Shown in pieces: positions 37,531 through 46,117 of a DNA stretch of 64,000 bases. Location of the stretch: the NCBI RefSeq assembly GCF_900582195.1, contig NZ_UTHA01000001.1, forward strand, positions 62,001 to 126,000, in the 5' to 3' direction. Position numbers and translations under genes: made by a program. This stretch comes from Pseudomonas viridiflava. Lineage in GTDB: Bacteria > Pseudomonadota > Gammaproteobacteria > Pseudomonadales > Pseudomonadaceae. The notes beneath the pieces are model-generated. The model worked only from the letters and a program-made list of their open reading frames with translations, did not search any database and was not told the origin of the DNA. Within the stretch, counting starts at the first letter, position 1. Each line of letters begins with the position of its first letter.

Positions 37531-39471
37531 ATGGTTATGAGTAAAGCGGACGCCTTCACCCAGGCAGGGAAAACCGCGGTATTGCAGAACATTCAGGGCA
37601 CCCTGCAATTCCTCCAGCGCTTCCCGCCCTTCAATCAGATGGAACACGCCCACCTCGCATATCTGGTGGAGCAGTGTCAGCTGCGGTTTTACGGCCAGGG
37701 CGAGAGCATCATCAAACCCGCCGACGGCCCGGTCGAGCATTTCTATATCGTCAAACAAGGTCGGGTGGTTGGCGAACGCCAGCACATCACCAAACCCGGC
37801 ACCGAAACCACGTTTGAAATCACCACCGGCGAATGTTTTCCGCTAGCCGCGTTGCTCGGTGAACGCGCGACCCGCACTGAACATCTGGCCGGCGAGGACA
37901 CCTTCTGCCTGCAACTGAACAAGCTGGCATTCATCAAGCTGTTCGCGCTCTCCAGCACTTTTCGCGACTTCGCCTTGCGTGGGGTCAGCAGCCTGCTCGA
38001 TCAGGTCAACCAGCAAGTGCAGCAAAAAGCCGTGGAAACCCTCGGCACGCAGTACTCGCTGAACACTCGCCTCGGCGAACTGGCCATGCGTCACCCGGTA
38101 ACCTGCAGCCCAGACACACCACTGCGCGAAGCGGTGAAGTTGATGCACGAGCAGCAGGTCGGCAGCATCGTTGCGGTGGATGAGCACAAGGCCCCGCTGG
38201 GGATTTTCACCCTGCGCGATTTGCGCCATGTCGTGGCTGAAGGCATCGGCGATTTCAGTGAGGCCATCGAGCGCCACATGACGCGCGCGCCCTTTTATCT
38301 ATCGCCGGATCACAGCGCGTTCGATGCGGCGATTGCCATGACCGAACGGCACATCGCCCATGTCTGTCTGGTCAAGGATCAGCGCCTGTGCGGCGTGGTT
38401 TCCGAGCGCGATCTGTTTTCCCTGCAACGGGTCGATCTGGTGCATCTGGCGCGGACCATTCGCAGCGCCCAGCGCGTCGAACAACTGGTGAGCCTTCGTG
38501 GTGAGATCGGCCAACTGGTCGAGCGCATGCTCGCTCATGGCGCGTCGTCGACGCAGATCACCCACATCATCACCTTGCTCAACGACCACACCGTGTGCCG
38601 GGTGATCGAACTGACCCTCGCCGAAAAAGGCGATCCTGGCGTGCCGTTCAGCTGGCTGTGTTTCGGCAGCGAAGGCCGCCGCGAGCAGACCCTGCACACC
38701 GATCAGGACAACGGCATTCTATTCGACGCGCGGGACGCCGCACATGCAGCAGAGATTCGCGGCAAGCTGCTGCCGATTGCTCAGCAGATCAACCAGAGTC
38801 TGGCGCTGTGCGGCTTCACCCTGTGCAAGGGCAACATCATGGCCGGCAATCCCGAGCTGTGCCTGTCACGAGCGGAATGGGCGCGGCGTTTTGCGGCGTT
38901 TATTCGAGAAGCGACGCCGGAGAATCTGCTCGGGTCGAGCATTTATTTCGACTTGCGCGTGGTCTGGGGTGATGAGCAAGGCTGTGAACAACTGCGCCGG
39001 GGCATTCTCGATCAGGTCGGCGACAACCGTTTGTTCCAGCGCATGATGGCCGAGAACGCCTTACGCAATCGTCCACCGGTGGGGCGTTTTCGCGAGTTTG
39101 TGCTGGCGCGCAAAAATGGCGAGAAAGCCACGCTGGATCTGAAAGTTCAGGGCCTGACACCGTTCGTTGATGGCGCACGACTGCTGGCGCTGGCCAACGG
39201 CATCGACGCCAACAACACCCTCGAACGCTTCCGTCAGTTGGTCGAGAAAGAAGTCATCGAGCGACTGGATGGCGCGGCGTATGAAGAGGCCTATCACTTC
39301 ATTCAGCAGACGCGCATGCAACAGCATCAGCTGCAGACGCGGGAGAACCTGCCCTACTCCAACCGCGTCGACCCGGACAGCCTCAACCATCTCGACCGGC
39401 GCATCCTGCGGGAATCCTTGCGCCAGGCCCAGCGCCTGCAAAGCAGCCTGACGTTGCGGTATCAGCTATGA
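37531..39471 (+). CDS. Cyclic-nucleotide-binding, CBS-pair and DUF294 nucleotidyltransferase-like protein
   Basis: The 646-residue cytoplasmic protein has an N-terminal cNMP-binding-like domain (about 15-150, with VEHFYIVKQGRVVGERQ), a CBS pair (about 185-300, with MRHPVTCSPDTPLREAVKLM and VCLVKDQRLCGVVSERDLFS), then a GlnD-like nucleotidyltransferase domain (about 315-450) with FGSEGRREQTLHTDQDNGIL, where the GS and DxD metal-binding residues are intact, and a C-terminal DUF294 helical domain. Such proteins are signalling components that probably sense adenylates or cyclic nucleotides and modify an unknown target. An in-frame ATG at 37537 is an alternative start. It overlaps the exonuclease gene by four bases. 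Confidence 0.85.
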   Translation: MVMSKADAFTQAGKTAVLQNIQGTLQFLQRFPPFNQMEHAHLAYLVEQCQLRFYGQGESIIKPADGPVEHFYIVKQGRVVGERQHITKPGTETTFEITTGECFPLAALLGERATRTEHLAGEDTFCLQLNKLAFIKLFALSSTFRDFALRGVSSLLDQVNQQVQQKAVETLGTQYSLNTRLGELAMRHPVTCSPDTPLREAVKLMHEQQVGSIVAVDEHKAPLGIFTLRDLRHVVAEGIGDFSEAIERHMTRAPFYLSPDHSAFDAAIAMTERHIAHVCLVKDQRLCGVVSERDLFSLQRVDLVHLARTIRSAQRVEQLVSLRGEIGQLVERMLAHGASSTQITHIITLLNDHTVCRVIELTLAEKGDPGVPFSWLCFGSEGRREQTLHTDQDNGILFDARDAAHAAEIRGKLLPIAQQINQSLALCGFTLCKGNIMAGNPELCLSRAEWARRFAAFIREATPENLLGSSIYFDLRVVWGDEQGCEQLRRGILDQVGDNRLFQRMMAENALRNRPPVGRFREFVLARKNGEKATLDLKVQGLTPFVDGARLLALANGIDANNTLERFRQLVEKEVIERLDGAAYEEAYHFIQQTRMQQHQLQTRENLPYSNRVDPDSLNHLDRRILRESLRQAQRLQSSLTLRYQL

Positions 39472-40175
39472 GCCTGTTTTCGTGGCTGCGCCCGGCCATC
39501 CCGGTGCTACCGGCGGATGTGCAACAGCGTCTGGCGAAGCTGCCAGCGAACACCGAACTGCGCGAATGCACGTTGCGCGAACAGCGTTGGGTGGTGCTGG
39601 ATCTGGAAACCACCGGGTTGAATCTGAATAAGGACCGGGTGTTGTCGATTGGCGCGGTGGTGATCGAGGATGGCGCGATCGATTTCAGCCAGCAGTTCGA
39701 ACGCACGCTGCAATGTCGCGAGCTGAAGCTCAATCCCAGCGTATTGATTCACGGATTGGGGCCGAATGCGATCGCGGCGGGCAGTGAGCCGGCCCAGGCG
39801 TTGCTCGAACTCATGGAATTTATCGGTGACAGCCCGGTGCTGGCGTTTCATGCGCCGTTCGATCAGCACATGCTGGGCCGCGCGTTGAAGGAGCACCTGG
39901 GGCACAAGTTGCAGCGGGTGTTTCTCGATGTCGCCGACATTGCACCGCTGGTGTGTCCGCAAGCGCACATTCGTGAGGCCGGGCTGGATGAGTGGATTGA
40001 CTGGTTCAAGCTTGAGGTGTTCGAGCGGCATAACGCGAGTGCCGATGCGTTGGCGACGGCGGAGCTGGCGTTGATTCTGTTCAGCCGGGCGCGGGGGCAG
40101 CAGATTCATAGTCCGCTGAATTTGCAGCAGCGGTTGAGTCAGTGGAAGCGTAGGCAGCAGGCGCCTTCTTTTTAA
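39468..40175 (+). CDS. DEDDh 3'-5' exonuclease, DNA polymerase III epsilon-like
   Basis: The 235-residue protein has an exonuclease domain with Asp45 and Glu47 in VVLDLETTGLN, the second aspartate in FHAPFDQHMLG and the final His and Asp in ERHNASADALATAEL, a complete DEDDh set. It lacks the C-terminal part that binds the polymerase alpha subunit in DnaQ, so it is not the replicative proofreader. Its start overlaps the stop of the DUF294 gene (ATGA), which implies coupled translation; the same pair occurs in other pseudomonads. The biological substrate is not known. Confidence 0.85.
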   Translation: MSLFSWLRPAIPVLPADVQQRLAKLPANTELRECTLREQRWVVLDLETTGLNLNKDRVLSIGAVVIEDGAIDFSQQFERTLQCRELKLNPSVLIHGLGPNAIAAGSEPAQALLELMEFIGDSPVLAFHAPFDQHMLGRALKEHLGHKLQRVFLDVADIAPLVCPQAHIREAGLDEWIDWFKLEVFERHNASADALATAELALILFSRARGQQIHSPLNLQQRLSQWKRRQQAPSF

Positions 40176-40183
40176 ATCAAAAG

Positions 40184-40360
40184 CCCCTCACCCCAGCCCT
40201 CTCCCGGAGGGAGAGGGAGCCGACCGTGGTGTCTGAAGCCCTACGTCGACCTGAAAAACCGAGTCGATTGAGGATTCGCTGAAAATCGTTCAGGTCGGTG
40301 TATCTCCTGAATATTCCCCAATCAGTCCCCTCTCCCTCCGGGAGACGGCTAGGGTGAGGG
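40184..40360. repeat. 177-bp inverted element with CCCTCTCCC termini
   Basis: The left end (CCCCTCACCCCAGCCCTCTC...) and the right end (...AGGGTGAGGG) are inverted copies of a 36-base repeat, itself palindromic (CCCTCTCCCGGAGGGAGAGGG type). Between them CGACCTGAA (40247-40255) and TTCAGGTCG (40289-40297) form a further nine-base inverted repeat. The whole can fold into a long hairpin and has no ORF. It fills most of the 294-base gap between the exonuclease and the sigma factor genes. Confidence 0.7.
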
Positions 40361-40423
40361 CCTGCCTTTAAACGCCCACCCGACCAGTGGCCAATTGCTA
40401 ACCATTCCCACCTCTGCCACAAT

Positions 40424-40438
40424 CGCGAACAATTCGCG
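40424..40438. promoter_or_regulatory. Palindrome upstream of the ECF sigma factor gene
   Basis: CGCGAA-CAA-TTCGCG is a perfect six-base inverted repeat centred about 40 bases before the sigma factor start. It does not match the Fur consensus well, so the binding protein is unknown. Confidence 0.35.
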
Positions 40439-40469
40439 TTAGTTAACATTTCCCAATCGGTGATGTCCG

Positions 40470-40988
40470 GTGTCGTCAGTCCCAAGCCCTAACAGTGAGC
40501 TCGTCGGTGCGATGTATCGCGACCATCGTGGTTGGCTGTTGGCATGGCTGCGACGCAATGTGGCGTGTCCGCAGCGTGCCGAAGACCTGAGTCAGGACAC
40601 CTTTGTGCGCCTGCTCGGTCGCGACGACATGCTGACACCGCGCGAGCCACGGGCCTTTCTGGTGGCGATCGCCAAAGGCTTGCTGTTCGACTACTTCCGT
40701 CGCGCGGCGCTGGAACAGGCCTACCTCACCGAACTGATGCTCATCCCCGAAGGCGAACAACCGTCGGTGGAAGAACAGCAAATGATCCTCGAAGACCTCA
40801 AAGCCATCGACCGTCTGCTCGGCAAACTGTCGACCAAGGCCCGCGCCGCTTTCCTTTATAACCGCCTCGATGGCCTCAGCCATGCCGAGATCGCCGACAA
40901 ACTCGGCGTCTCGGTGCCGCGCGTGCGCCAGTATCTGGCGCAAGGCATTCGTCAGTGCTACATCGCCCTGTACGGTGAGCCGACGTGA
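40470..40988 (+). CDS. ECF RNA polymerase sigma factor, FecI type
   Basis: The 172-residue protein has sigma region 2 (MYRDHRGWLLAWLRRNVACP, AEDLSQDTFVRLLG) and region 4 (KLSTKARAAFLYNRLDGLSH with the helix-turn-helix AEIADKLGVSVPRVRQYLAQ). It is followed with a four-base overlap by a fecR gene and then by a TonB-dependent receptor with a signalling domain, the classical iron-starvation surface-signalling arrangement. It should direct transcription of the receptor gene when the ligand is bound outside. The start is a GTG at 40470 with a weak ribosome binding site. Confidence 0.9.
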   Translation: MSSVPSPNSELVGAMYRDHRGWLLAWLRRNVACPQRAEDLSQDTFVRLLGRDDMLTPREPRAFLVAIAKGLLFDYFRRAALEQAYLTELMLIPEGEQPSVEEQQMILEDLKAIDRLLGKLSTKARAAFLYNRLDGLSHAEIADKLGVSVPRVRQYLAQGIRQCYIALYGEPT

Positions 40989-41959
40989 GCGCGACCAATT
41001 CCGGACCGGTGCCAGCCCATGTGCTGGACGCGGCAATTGCCTGGCAGTTGACGCTTGATTCGAGCAGTCCGCTGGAGCGCGAGGAGTTCGCCAAATGGCA
41101 TGCGGCCCATGAAGAACACGCCCGTGCGTGGCGACAACTGGGCATGCTCGATCAGCGTTTCAGTGTGGCCAAAGGGCCGGCGCGCAGTGCGCTGCTGCAA
41201 TCCCGCGAGGGCATTCGCCGGCGGGTGCGCAAGCTCGGCAGTGGGCTGGCCAGCGTTGTGGTGCTTGTCGGTGTGGGGCTGTTCGCCAGCGAACGGTTTA
41301 TGCCGCTGGATTACTGGCTCGCCGATCAACGCACAGCGACAGGCGAACAGCGCACCGTGCACCTGGCGGACGGCACCGTGCTGAATCTGAATACCCACAG
41401 TGCGGTGGACGTGCGTTTCGATGACAAGCGCCGATTGATCGTGTTGCAGGAAGGCGAAATTCTCGTCGAGACCGGTCATGGCGATGCGCGCCCGTTCATC
41501 GTTGAAACCCGCGAAGGCAGCATGCGCGCGTTGGGTACGCGGTTTCTGGTCAAGCGTGAAGACGAAGGCACGCGCCTGAGCGTGTTGCAGTCGGCGGTCG
41601 CGGCGCACCCGCAATCCAACCCTGAAGAGCAAATCCTCCGTGAAGGTCAGCAAGTGCTGCTGCGCAGTGACGGGCTGGGGCCGATTGTCGCGCTCAATCC
41701 CGGCGCTGATGCCTGGACCCGCGGCATGCTGGTGGTGGATAACGCGCGCCTGAGCGATCTGGTGCATGAGCTCGGGCGTTATCGTCGCGGGCATCTGGGC
41801 GTGGCACCGGACGTGGCGGATCTGCGGATTACCGGCAGCTTTCCGCTGCATGACACCGACAAGGCCCTGAGCGCGTTGCTGCCGACCTTGCCGGTGCAGA
41901 TCGAGCGGCATACGCCGTATTGGGTGACCGTGGCGAAGGCTGAGCCCTCCTCCCCTTGA
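40985..41959 (+). CDS. FecR-type anti-sigma regulator
   Basis: The 324-residue inner-membrane protein has a cytoplasmic N-terminal part with the DUF4880 motif (AIAWQLTLDSSSPLEREEFA, KWHAAHEEHARAWRQL), a single transmembrane segment near residue 90 (LASVVVLVGVGLFA) and a periplasmic FecR domain (HLADGTVLNLNTHSAVDVRF, ALGTRFLVKRED). It should hold or activate the upstream sigma factor according to contact with the receptor's signalling domain. It overlaps the sigma gene by four bases. Confidence 0.9.
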   Translation: MSATNSGPVPAHVLDAAIAWQLTLDSSSPLEREEFAKWHAAHEEHARAWRQLGMLDQRFSVAKGPARSALLQSREGIRRRVRKLGSGLASVVVLVGVGLFASERFMPLDYWLADQRTATGEQRTVHLADGTVLNLNTHSAVDVRFDDKRRLIVLQEGEILVETGHGDARPFIVETREGSMRALGTRFLVKREDEGTRLSVLQSAVAAHPQSNPEEQILREGQQVLLRSDGLGPIVALNPGADAWTRGMLVVDNARLSDLVHELGRYRRGHLGVAPDVADLRITGSFPLHDTDKALSALLPTLPVQIERHTPYWVTVAKAEPSSP

Positions 41960-41962
41960 CCT

Positions 41963-41993
41963 GATCGTTCCCACGCGGAGCATGGGAACGATC
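41963..41993. repeat. Short GATCGTTCCCACGC palindrome
   Basis: GATCGTTCCCA and its complement TGGGAACGATC surround CGCGGAGCA. It is a short version of the 103-107-base palindromes at 51195, 55871 and 56637. It lies three bases after the fecR stop and could form a hairpin that lowers read-through into the receptor gene. Confidence 0.75.
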
Positions 41994-42113
41994 AAGCGCG
42001 CAGAAATGTGGCTGTTCCAGTTAATCGAAATTATTTTCATCCAGCCCTATCACTTTTTGCTTTTCATCCGGCACACAGGCAATTGAGAAATATTTCCATT
42101 CAGGAGCCGCCGT

Positions 42114-44540
42114 ATGTCCCGTTCGCTAGACACCTTGTTGCGCCCCAGTCTGCTGGCCGTCGCCATCGCGCTCGGCGCGCCGCTGATCAGCAGTCCGTTG
42201 CTCGCCGCTGAACAAGCGTCCAGCGTGCGCGCCTACAACTTGCCGGCGGCGCCACTGTCGACCACGCTGAACCAGATCGCCAGCCAGGGCGGCATCGCGC
42301 TGTCGCTCAATCCGTCGCTGGCGGCAGGCAAGACCTCGGCACCGGTCAACGGCCAATACGACGCGGCAGGCGCTTTGCGCGCGGCGCTGCGTGGCACCGG
42401 TCTGCAACTGGAACAAAGCAGCACCGGCACCTACACCCTGGTGGCCGTGCCTGAAGGAACGTTGGCGCTGCCGGAAACATCGGTCATCGGCGTAGAAAAC
42501 TTCGAAAGCGCCTGGGGCCCGGTCGAAGGCTACACCGCCACCCGCACCGCCGCCGGCACCAAAACCGACACCGCTCTGGTCGAAGCACCGCGTTCGATCT
42601 CCGTCGCTACTCGCCAGCAAATGGATGACCGCAGCGTGCACAGCCTCGACGACGCGGTGCGCTACATGCCGGGCATCACCGCCAGCAGCTATGGCAGCGA
42701 TACCCGCGCCGACTGGTTGCGCGTCCGTGGTTTCGAACCGACCCAATTCCTCGATGGCCTGCCACTGCCCAAAGGCGTGTACGCCAATCCGAAACAGGAA
42801 ACCTGGAACCTCGACCGCCTCGCCCTGCTGCGCGGCCCGGCCTCCTCGGTTTACGGCCAGACGCCACCGGGCGGCCTGCTGGACATGGTCAGCCGCCGCC
42901 CAAGCGCCGAAGCCAGCAGCGAAATCCAGTTGCAGTACGGCAGCGACAATCACCGCCAGATCAACTTTGCCAGCACCGGCAAGATCGACGACGCCGGCCA
43001 GTTTCTCTATGGCCTCAGTGGTGTGGTGCGCGACAGCGGCACGCAGGTCGATCACGTCGACAACAAGCGCTACAACATCGCGCCGAGCCTGACCTGGAAC
43101 ATCGACGACGACACCAAGCTCACCCTGCTGAGCCAGTTCACCCGCGACGATACCGGCATCACCAGCCAGTTCCTGCCGGTGCAGGGCACCAAGATCAAGT
43201 CGCCGCTCGGCGATATCTCCCACCACAAGAATCTGGGTGATCCGGACTGGGAATATTACGATCGCACCTACTACGCGCTGGGCTACGCCTTCGAACATCG
43301 TCTGAACGATGTCTGGCAGTTCAAGCAGAACCTGCGCTACACCAAGTCGGATCTGTCGTTCCAGTCGCTGACACCGGGGTCGTACCCATTCACCGAAGTG
43401 GATGATCAAGGCAACGTCGGGCGCACCAGCACCAGCGTCGAAGAAGACATCAGCCAGTTCGCCGTGGACAACAACTTCCAGGCCGACTTCGCCACCGGCG
43501 ATATCCGCCACACCCTGCTGTTGGGGCTGGATCACCAGCGCAGCAACACCAACTACACCTCGATCTTCGGTGACGGCCTGACCACCAACGTCATCACGCC
43601 GATCTACGGTCAGCCGATCGTGCGCCCGGCGCGCTCCACGGCGTTTTACGATTACGACCAGAAGACCTACCAGACCGGCCTGTACATTCAGGATCAGATG
43701 GCCCTCGACCAGTGGCGCCTGACCCTCGGTGGCCGTGAAGACTGGGTGCACACCAGCACCCGGTTCATCAACAAGGGTGATGCCACCAACACCCAGCGCG
43801 ACAAGGCCTTCAGCGGCAACGCAGCGCTCAGCTACGTGTTCGACAACGGCTTCGTGCCGTACCTGTCGTACGCCGAATCCTTCCAGCCGACCACGGGCGC
43901 CGACGCCACCTCGACCGGCTCGCTCAAACCGACCGAAGGCAAGCAGTGGGAACTGGGCATCAAGTACCAGCCGCCGGGCAGCAAAACCCTGCTGACCGCC
44001 GCCGTGTACGACCTCACCCAAAAGAACGTTTCGGTCAACACCTTCGTCAACAACGTGTCGATCACCAGCCAGACGGGCGAAGTGCAAGTCAAAGGTTTGG
44101 AGCTGGAAGCGGTTTCCGATGTGACCGATAACCTCAAAGTCATCGCTGCCTACACCTTGGCCAAATCGGAAGTGCAGAATGGCGTCGACAAGGGCAATCG
44201 CCTGCAACTGATGCCGAACCAGCAAGCGTCGCTGTGGACCGATTACACCTGGCACGCCGGCGTCCTCGACGGCTTCGGCATTGGTGGTGGCGTGCGTTAC
44301 ACCGGCAACACCTACGGTGACAAGGCCAATACCTGGCTGGGCAAAGCGGACGCCTACACCGTGTTCGACGCGAGCGTGCATTACGACCTCGGCCGCCTGG
44401 ACAACAGCCTCAAAGGCGCGTCGCTGGCGGTCAACGCGACCAACCTGTTCGACAAGGAATACATTTCCACCTGCGACAGCTTCTACTGCTACTACGGCGA
44501 CACGCGCAGTGTCGTCGCCAGCGCCACTTACAAGTGGTAA
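42114..44540 (+). CDS. TonB-dependent siderophore receptor with signalling domain
   Basis: The 808-residue outer-membrane protein has a signal peptide (about 1-32, ending LISSPLLAAEQ), a Secretin/TonB N-terminal signalling domain (about 38-108, SVRAYNLPAAPLSTTLNQIA), a possible TonB box near LPETSVIG, a plug domain (APRSISVATRQQMDDRSVHS) and a 22-strand barrel ending SVVASATYKW. The signalling domain and the upstream sigma and FecR genes indicate ligand-induced transcription. The substrate is probably a ferric siderophore such as a hydroxamate; the exact one cannot be told. CAGGAG lies six bases before the ATG. An AT-rich stretch at 42020-42060 may hold the ECF promoter. Confidence 0.9.
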   Translation: MSRSLDTLLRPSLLAVAIALGAPLISSPLLAAEQASSVRAYNLPAAPLSTTLNQIASQGGIALSLNPSLAAGKTSAPVNGQYDAAGALRAALRGTGLQLEQSSTGTYTLVAVPEGTLALPETSVIGVENFESAWGPVEGYTATRTAAGTKTDTALVEAPRSISVATRQQMDDRSVHSLDDAVRYMPGITASSYGSDTRADWLRVRGFEPTQFLDGLPLPKGVYANPKQETWNLDRLALLRGPASSVYGQTPPGGLLDMVSRRPSAEASSEIQLQYGSDNHRQINFASTGKIDDAGQFLYGLSGVVRDSGTQVDHVDNKRYNIAPSLTWNIDDDTKLTLLSQFTRDDTGITSQFLPVQGTKIKSPLGDISHHKNLGDPDWEYYDRTYYALGYAFEHRLNDVWQFKQNLRYTKSDLSFQSLTPGSYPFTEVDDQGNVGRTSTSVEEDISQFAVDNNFQADFATGDIRHTLLLGLDHQRSNTNYTSIFGDGLTTNVITPIYGQPIVRPARSTAFYDYDQKTYQTGLYIQDQMALDQWRLTLGGREDWVHTSTRFINKGDATNTQRDKAFSGNAALSYVFDNGFVPYLSYAESFQPTTGADATSTGSLKPTEGKQWELGIKYQPPGSKTLLTAAVYDLTQKNVSVNTFVNNVSITSQTGEVQVKGLELEAVSDVTDNLKVIAAYTLAKSEVQNGVDKGNRLQLMPNQQASLWTDYTWHAGVLDGFGIGGGVRYTGNTYGDKANTWLGKADAYTVFDASVHYDLGRLDNSLKGASLAVNATNLFDKEYISTCDSFYCYYGDTRSVVASATYKW

Positions 44541-44571
44541 GCAACTGAGCTGAAACAGGCCCTGTGACCAG

Positions 44572-44603
44572 GCCGTCCCTCGTGGACGGCTTTGGTGTTT
44601 TTG
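44572..44603 (+). terminator. Hairpin between receptor and PepSY gene
   Basis: GCCGTCC-CTCGT-GGACGGC is a perfect seven-base-pair stem followed by TTTGGTGTTTTTG. It lies 31 bases after the receptor stop and just before the ribosome binding site of the next gene, so it probably attenuates transcription. Confidence 0.65.
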
Positions 44604-44614
44604 AAGGTCATGAA

Positions 44615-45745
44615 ATGAAAAGTAAAACAATCCGCCGCTGGTCGTTCATCCACACCTGGACCAGCCTGGTCTGCACCGTGTTTTTGCTGATGTTGGCACT
44701 GACCGGTCTGCCGCTGATTTTCCATCACGAGATCGAGCACTTGCTCGGCGATGCGCCCGAAGTGCGCGAGATGCCGGCCGACACGCCGCGGCTGAATCTG
44801 GCGCAACTGGTCGAGGCTGCCGAAAAACATCGCCCCGATGAAGTCGTGCAGTACTTCGGTTTCGATGACGATGAGCCGAATGCCGTACTGACGATCATGG
44901 CGAAAACCGCCGGCACTGAACCGAACTCGTCGCACACCTTCATGCTCGATGCACGTACCGGTGAAGCGCTGGAAACGCCGTCGGCCAACGGCGGTTTGAT
45001 GCTGTTTATCCTGCGCCTGCACGTCGACATGTTCGCCGGGCTGCCGGGCAAATTGTTGCTGGCGTTCATGGGGCTGCTGTTTATCGTGGCCATCGTGTCC
45101 GGGACGGTGCTGTACCTGCCGTTCATGCGCCGTTTGAAGTTCGGCACCGTACGCCAGGAGAAATCAACCCGCTTGCGCTGGCTCGACCTGCATAACCTGA
45201 TCGGTGTCGTCACCCTGACCTGGGCCTTGGTGGTCGGCGTGACCGGTGTGATCAGCGCCTGCGCCGACCTGCTGATCGCTGCCTGGCGCAATGACGCACT
45301 GACTGCGCTGATCGAACCTTACCGCGATGCGCCACCGCTGACGCACCTGGCGCCGGCCACGCGGTTGCTCGATATCGCTGCTGAAGTTGCGCCGGAGATG
45401 AAACCGGACTTCATTGCCTTCCCCGGCACGCGGTTTTCCAGCGAACACCACTATTCGGTGTTCATGAAGGGCGGCACGCACCTGACCTCGCATCTGTTGA
45501 CGCCGGTGCTGATCGATGCCACCACCCTGCAGGTCACCGCCGTGGCCGAACGGCCGTGGTACATGGACGCCATGGGCATGTCGCAGCCGCTGCACTTCGG
45601 TGACTACGGCGGCATGCCGATGAAAATCCTCTGGGCCGCGCTAGATGTGCTGACCATCATCGTCCTCGCCAGTGGCGTGTACCTGTGGGTGGTGCGGCGC
45701 AAAGCGGCGAAGCCTGCGCTGGAAACGGTGGAGGCCTCTGCATGA
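44615..45745 (+). CDS. PepSY-associated membrane protein, possible siderophore-iron reductase
   Basis: The 376-residue inner-membrane protein has the PepSY_TM arrangement: a first helix after SFIHTWTSLVCTVFLLMLAL, a periplasmic PepSY region, a second helix (LLLAFMGLLFIVAIVSGTVL), a third (NLIGVVTLTWALVVGVTGVI) and a last one near the C-terminus (VLTIIVLASGVYLWVV). Histidines in or near helices could bind haem. Related proteins next to TonB receptors (FoxB, FegB) reduce or release ferric siderophores. I choose the ATG at 44615 with GAAGG upstream. Its stop overlaps the start of a 59-residue gene. Confidence 0.82.
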   Translation: MKSKTIRRWSFIHTWTSLVCTVFLLMLALTGLPLIFHHEIEHLLGDAPEVREMPADTPRLNLAQLVEAAEKHRPDEVVQYFGFDDDEPNAVLTIMAKTAGTEPNSSHTFMLDARTGEALETPSANGGLMLFILRLHVDMFAGLPGKLLLAFMGLLFIVAIVSGTVLYLPFMRRLKFGTVRQEKSTRLRWLDLHNLIGVVTLTWALVVGVTGVISACADLLIAAWRNDALTALIEPYRDAPPLTHLAPATRLLDIAAEVAPEMKPDFIAFPGTRFSSEHHYSVFMKGGTHLTSHLLTPVLIDATTLQVTAVAERPWYMDAMGMSQPLHFGDYGGMPMKILWAALDVLTIIVLASGVYLWVVRRKAAKPALETVEASA

Positions 45746-45921
45746 AGCCGCGTCAGTCGAATTTCTGGAAGGTGTTCAGCACGCCGATCGTGATTGCGCT
45801 GCTCAGTGCGGCGGGGTTGTTTGCGGCGTTGCTTGGGGATGGGGTTTGGGATGCATTGAGCTGGGTCGGGCTGGGTGTTCCGGCATTTCTGGCGATCAGG
45901 GGATTGTTGCTGCGCGGGTGA
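45742..45921 (+). CDS. Small membrane protein coupled to the PepSY gene
   Basis: The 59-residue protein starts MKPRQSNFWKVFSTPIVIAL and has two hydrophobic segments (VIALLSAAGLFAALLG and WVGLGVPAFLAIRGLL) separated by GDGVWDALS. The ATG overlaps the PepSY stop codon (ATGA), so it is translated with it. Small proteins of this type are found at the end of many siderophore-receptor operons. It is probably an inner-membrane accessory of the upstream protein; its function is unknown. Confidence 0.78.
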   Translation: MKPRQSNFWKVFSTPIVIALLSAAGLFAALLGDGVWDALSWVGLGVPAFLAIRGLLLRG

Positions 45922-45946
45922 AGTCTGCGCTGCCTGACATGGCCCC

Positions 45947-46006
45947 TTCGCGAGCAAGCTCGCTCCCACAGGGGAACGCATTCCAAATGTGGGAGCGAGC
46001 TTGCTC
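45947..46006. repeat. REP doublet with degenerate right arm
   Basis: The left REP (TTCGCGAGCAAGCTCGCTCC) is intact. The right copy reads GTGGGAGCGAGCTTGCTCCG and then diverges (GGCGGCG), so the second palindrome is broken. The spacer contains GCATTCCAAAT, shared with other inward-pointing doublets. Confidence 0.85.
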
Positions 46007-46117
46007 CGGGCGGCGTTCCGACGAAGGCGGCAATAAATACACCATCAATTCCTCGCCAGCCTCGCCGCATCTGGCTAGGCTAACCTCCTGCTCTTCGACG
46101 ATCACCGAGGTTTGCCA

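Noticed and set aside
37341-37592. 83-codon minus-strand frame upstream of the receiver gene
   Set aside because: It overlaps the start of the DUF294 gene on the other strand, has no ribosome binding site and no recognisable domain.
42020-42060. Fur box upstream of the TonB-dependent receptor
   Set aside because: The AT-rich sequence matches the Fur consensus only in part, and control by the adjacent sigma factor is enough to explain expression.
42126-44630. 834-codon open frame antisense to the TonB-dependent receptor
   Set aside because: It is the mirror of a clear receptor gene in GC-rich DNA, has no domain I recognise and no ribosome binding site. Long antisense frames are common in such DNA.
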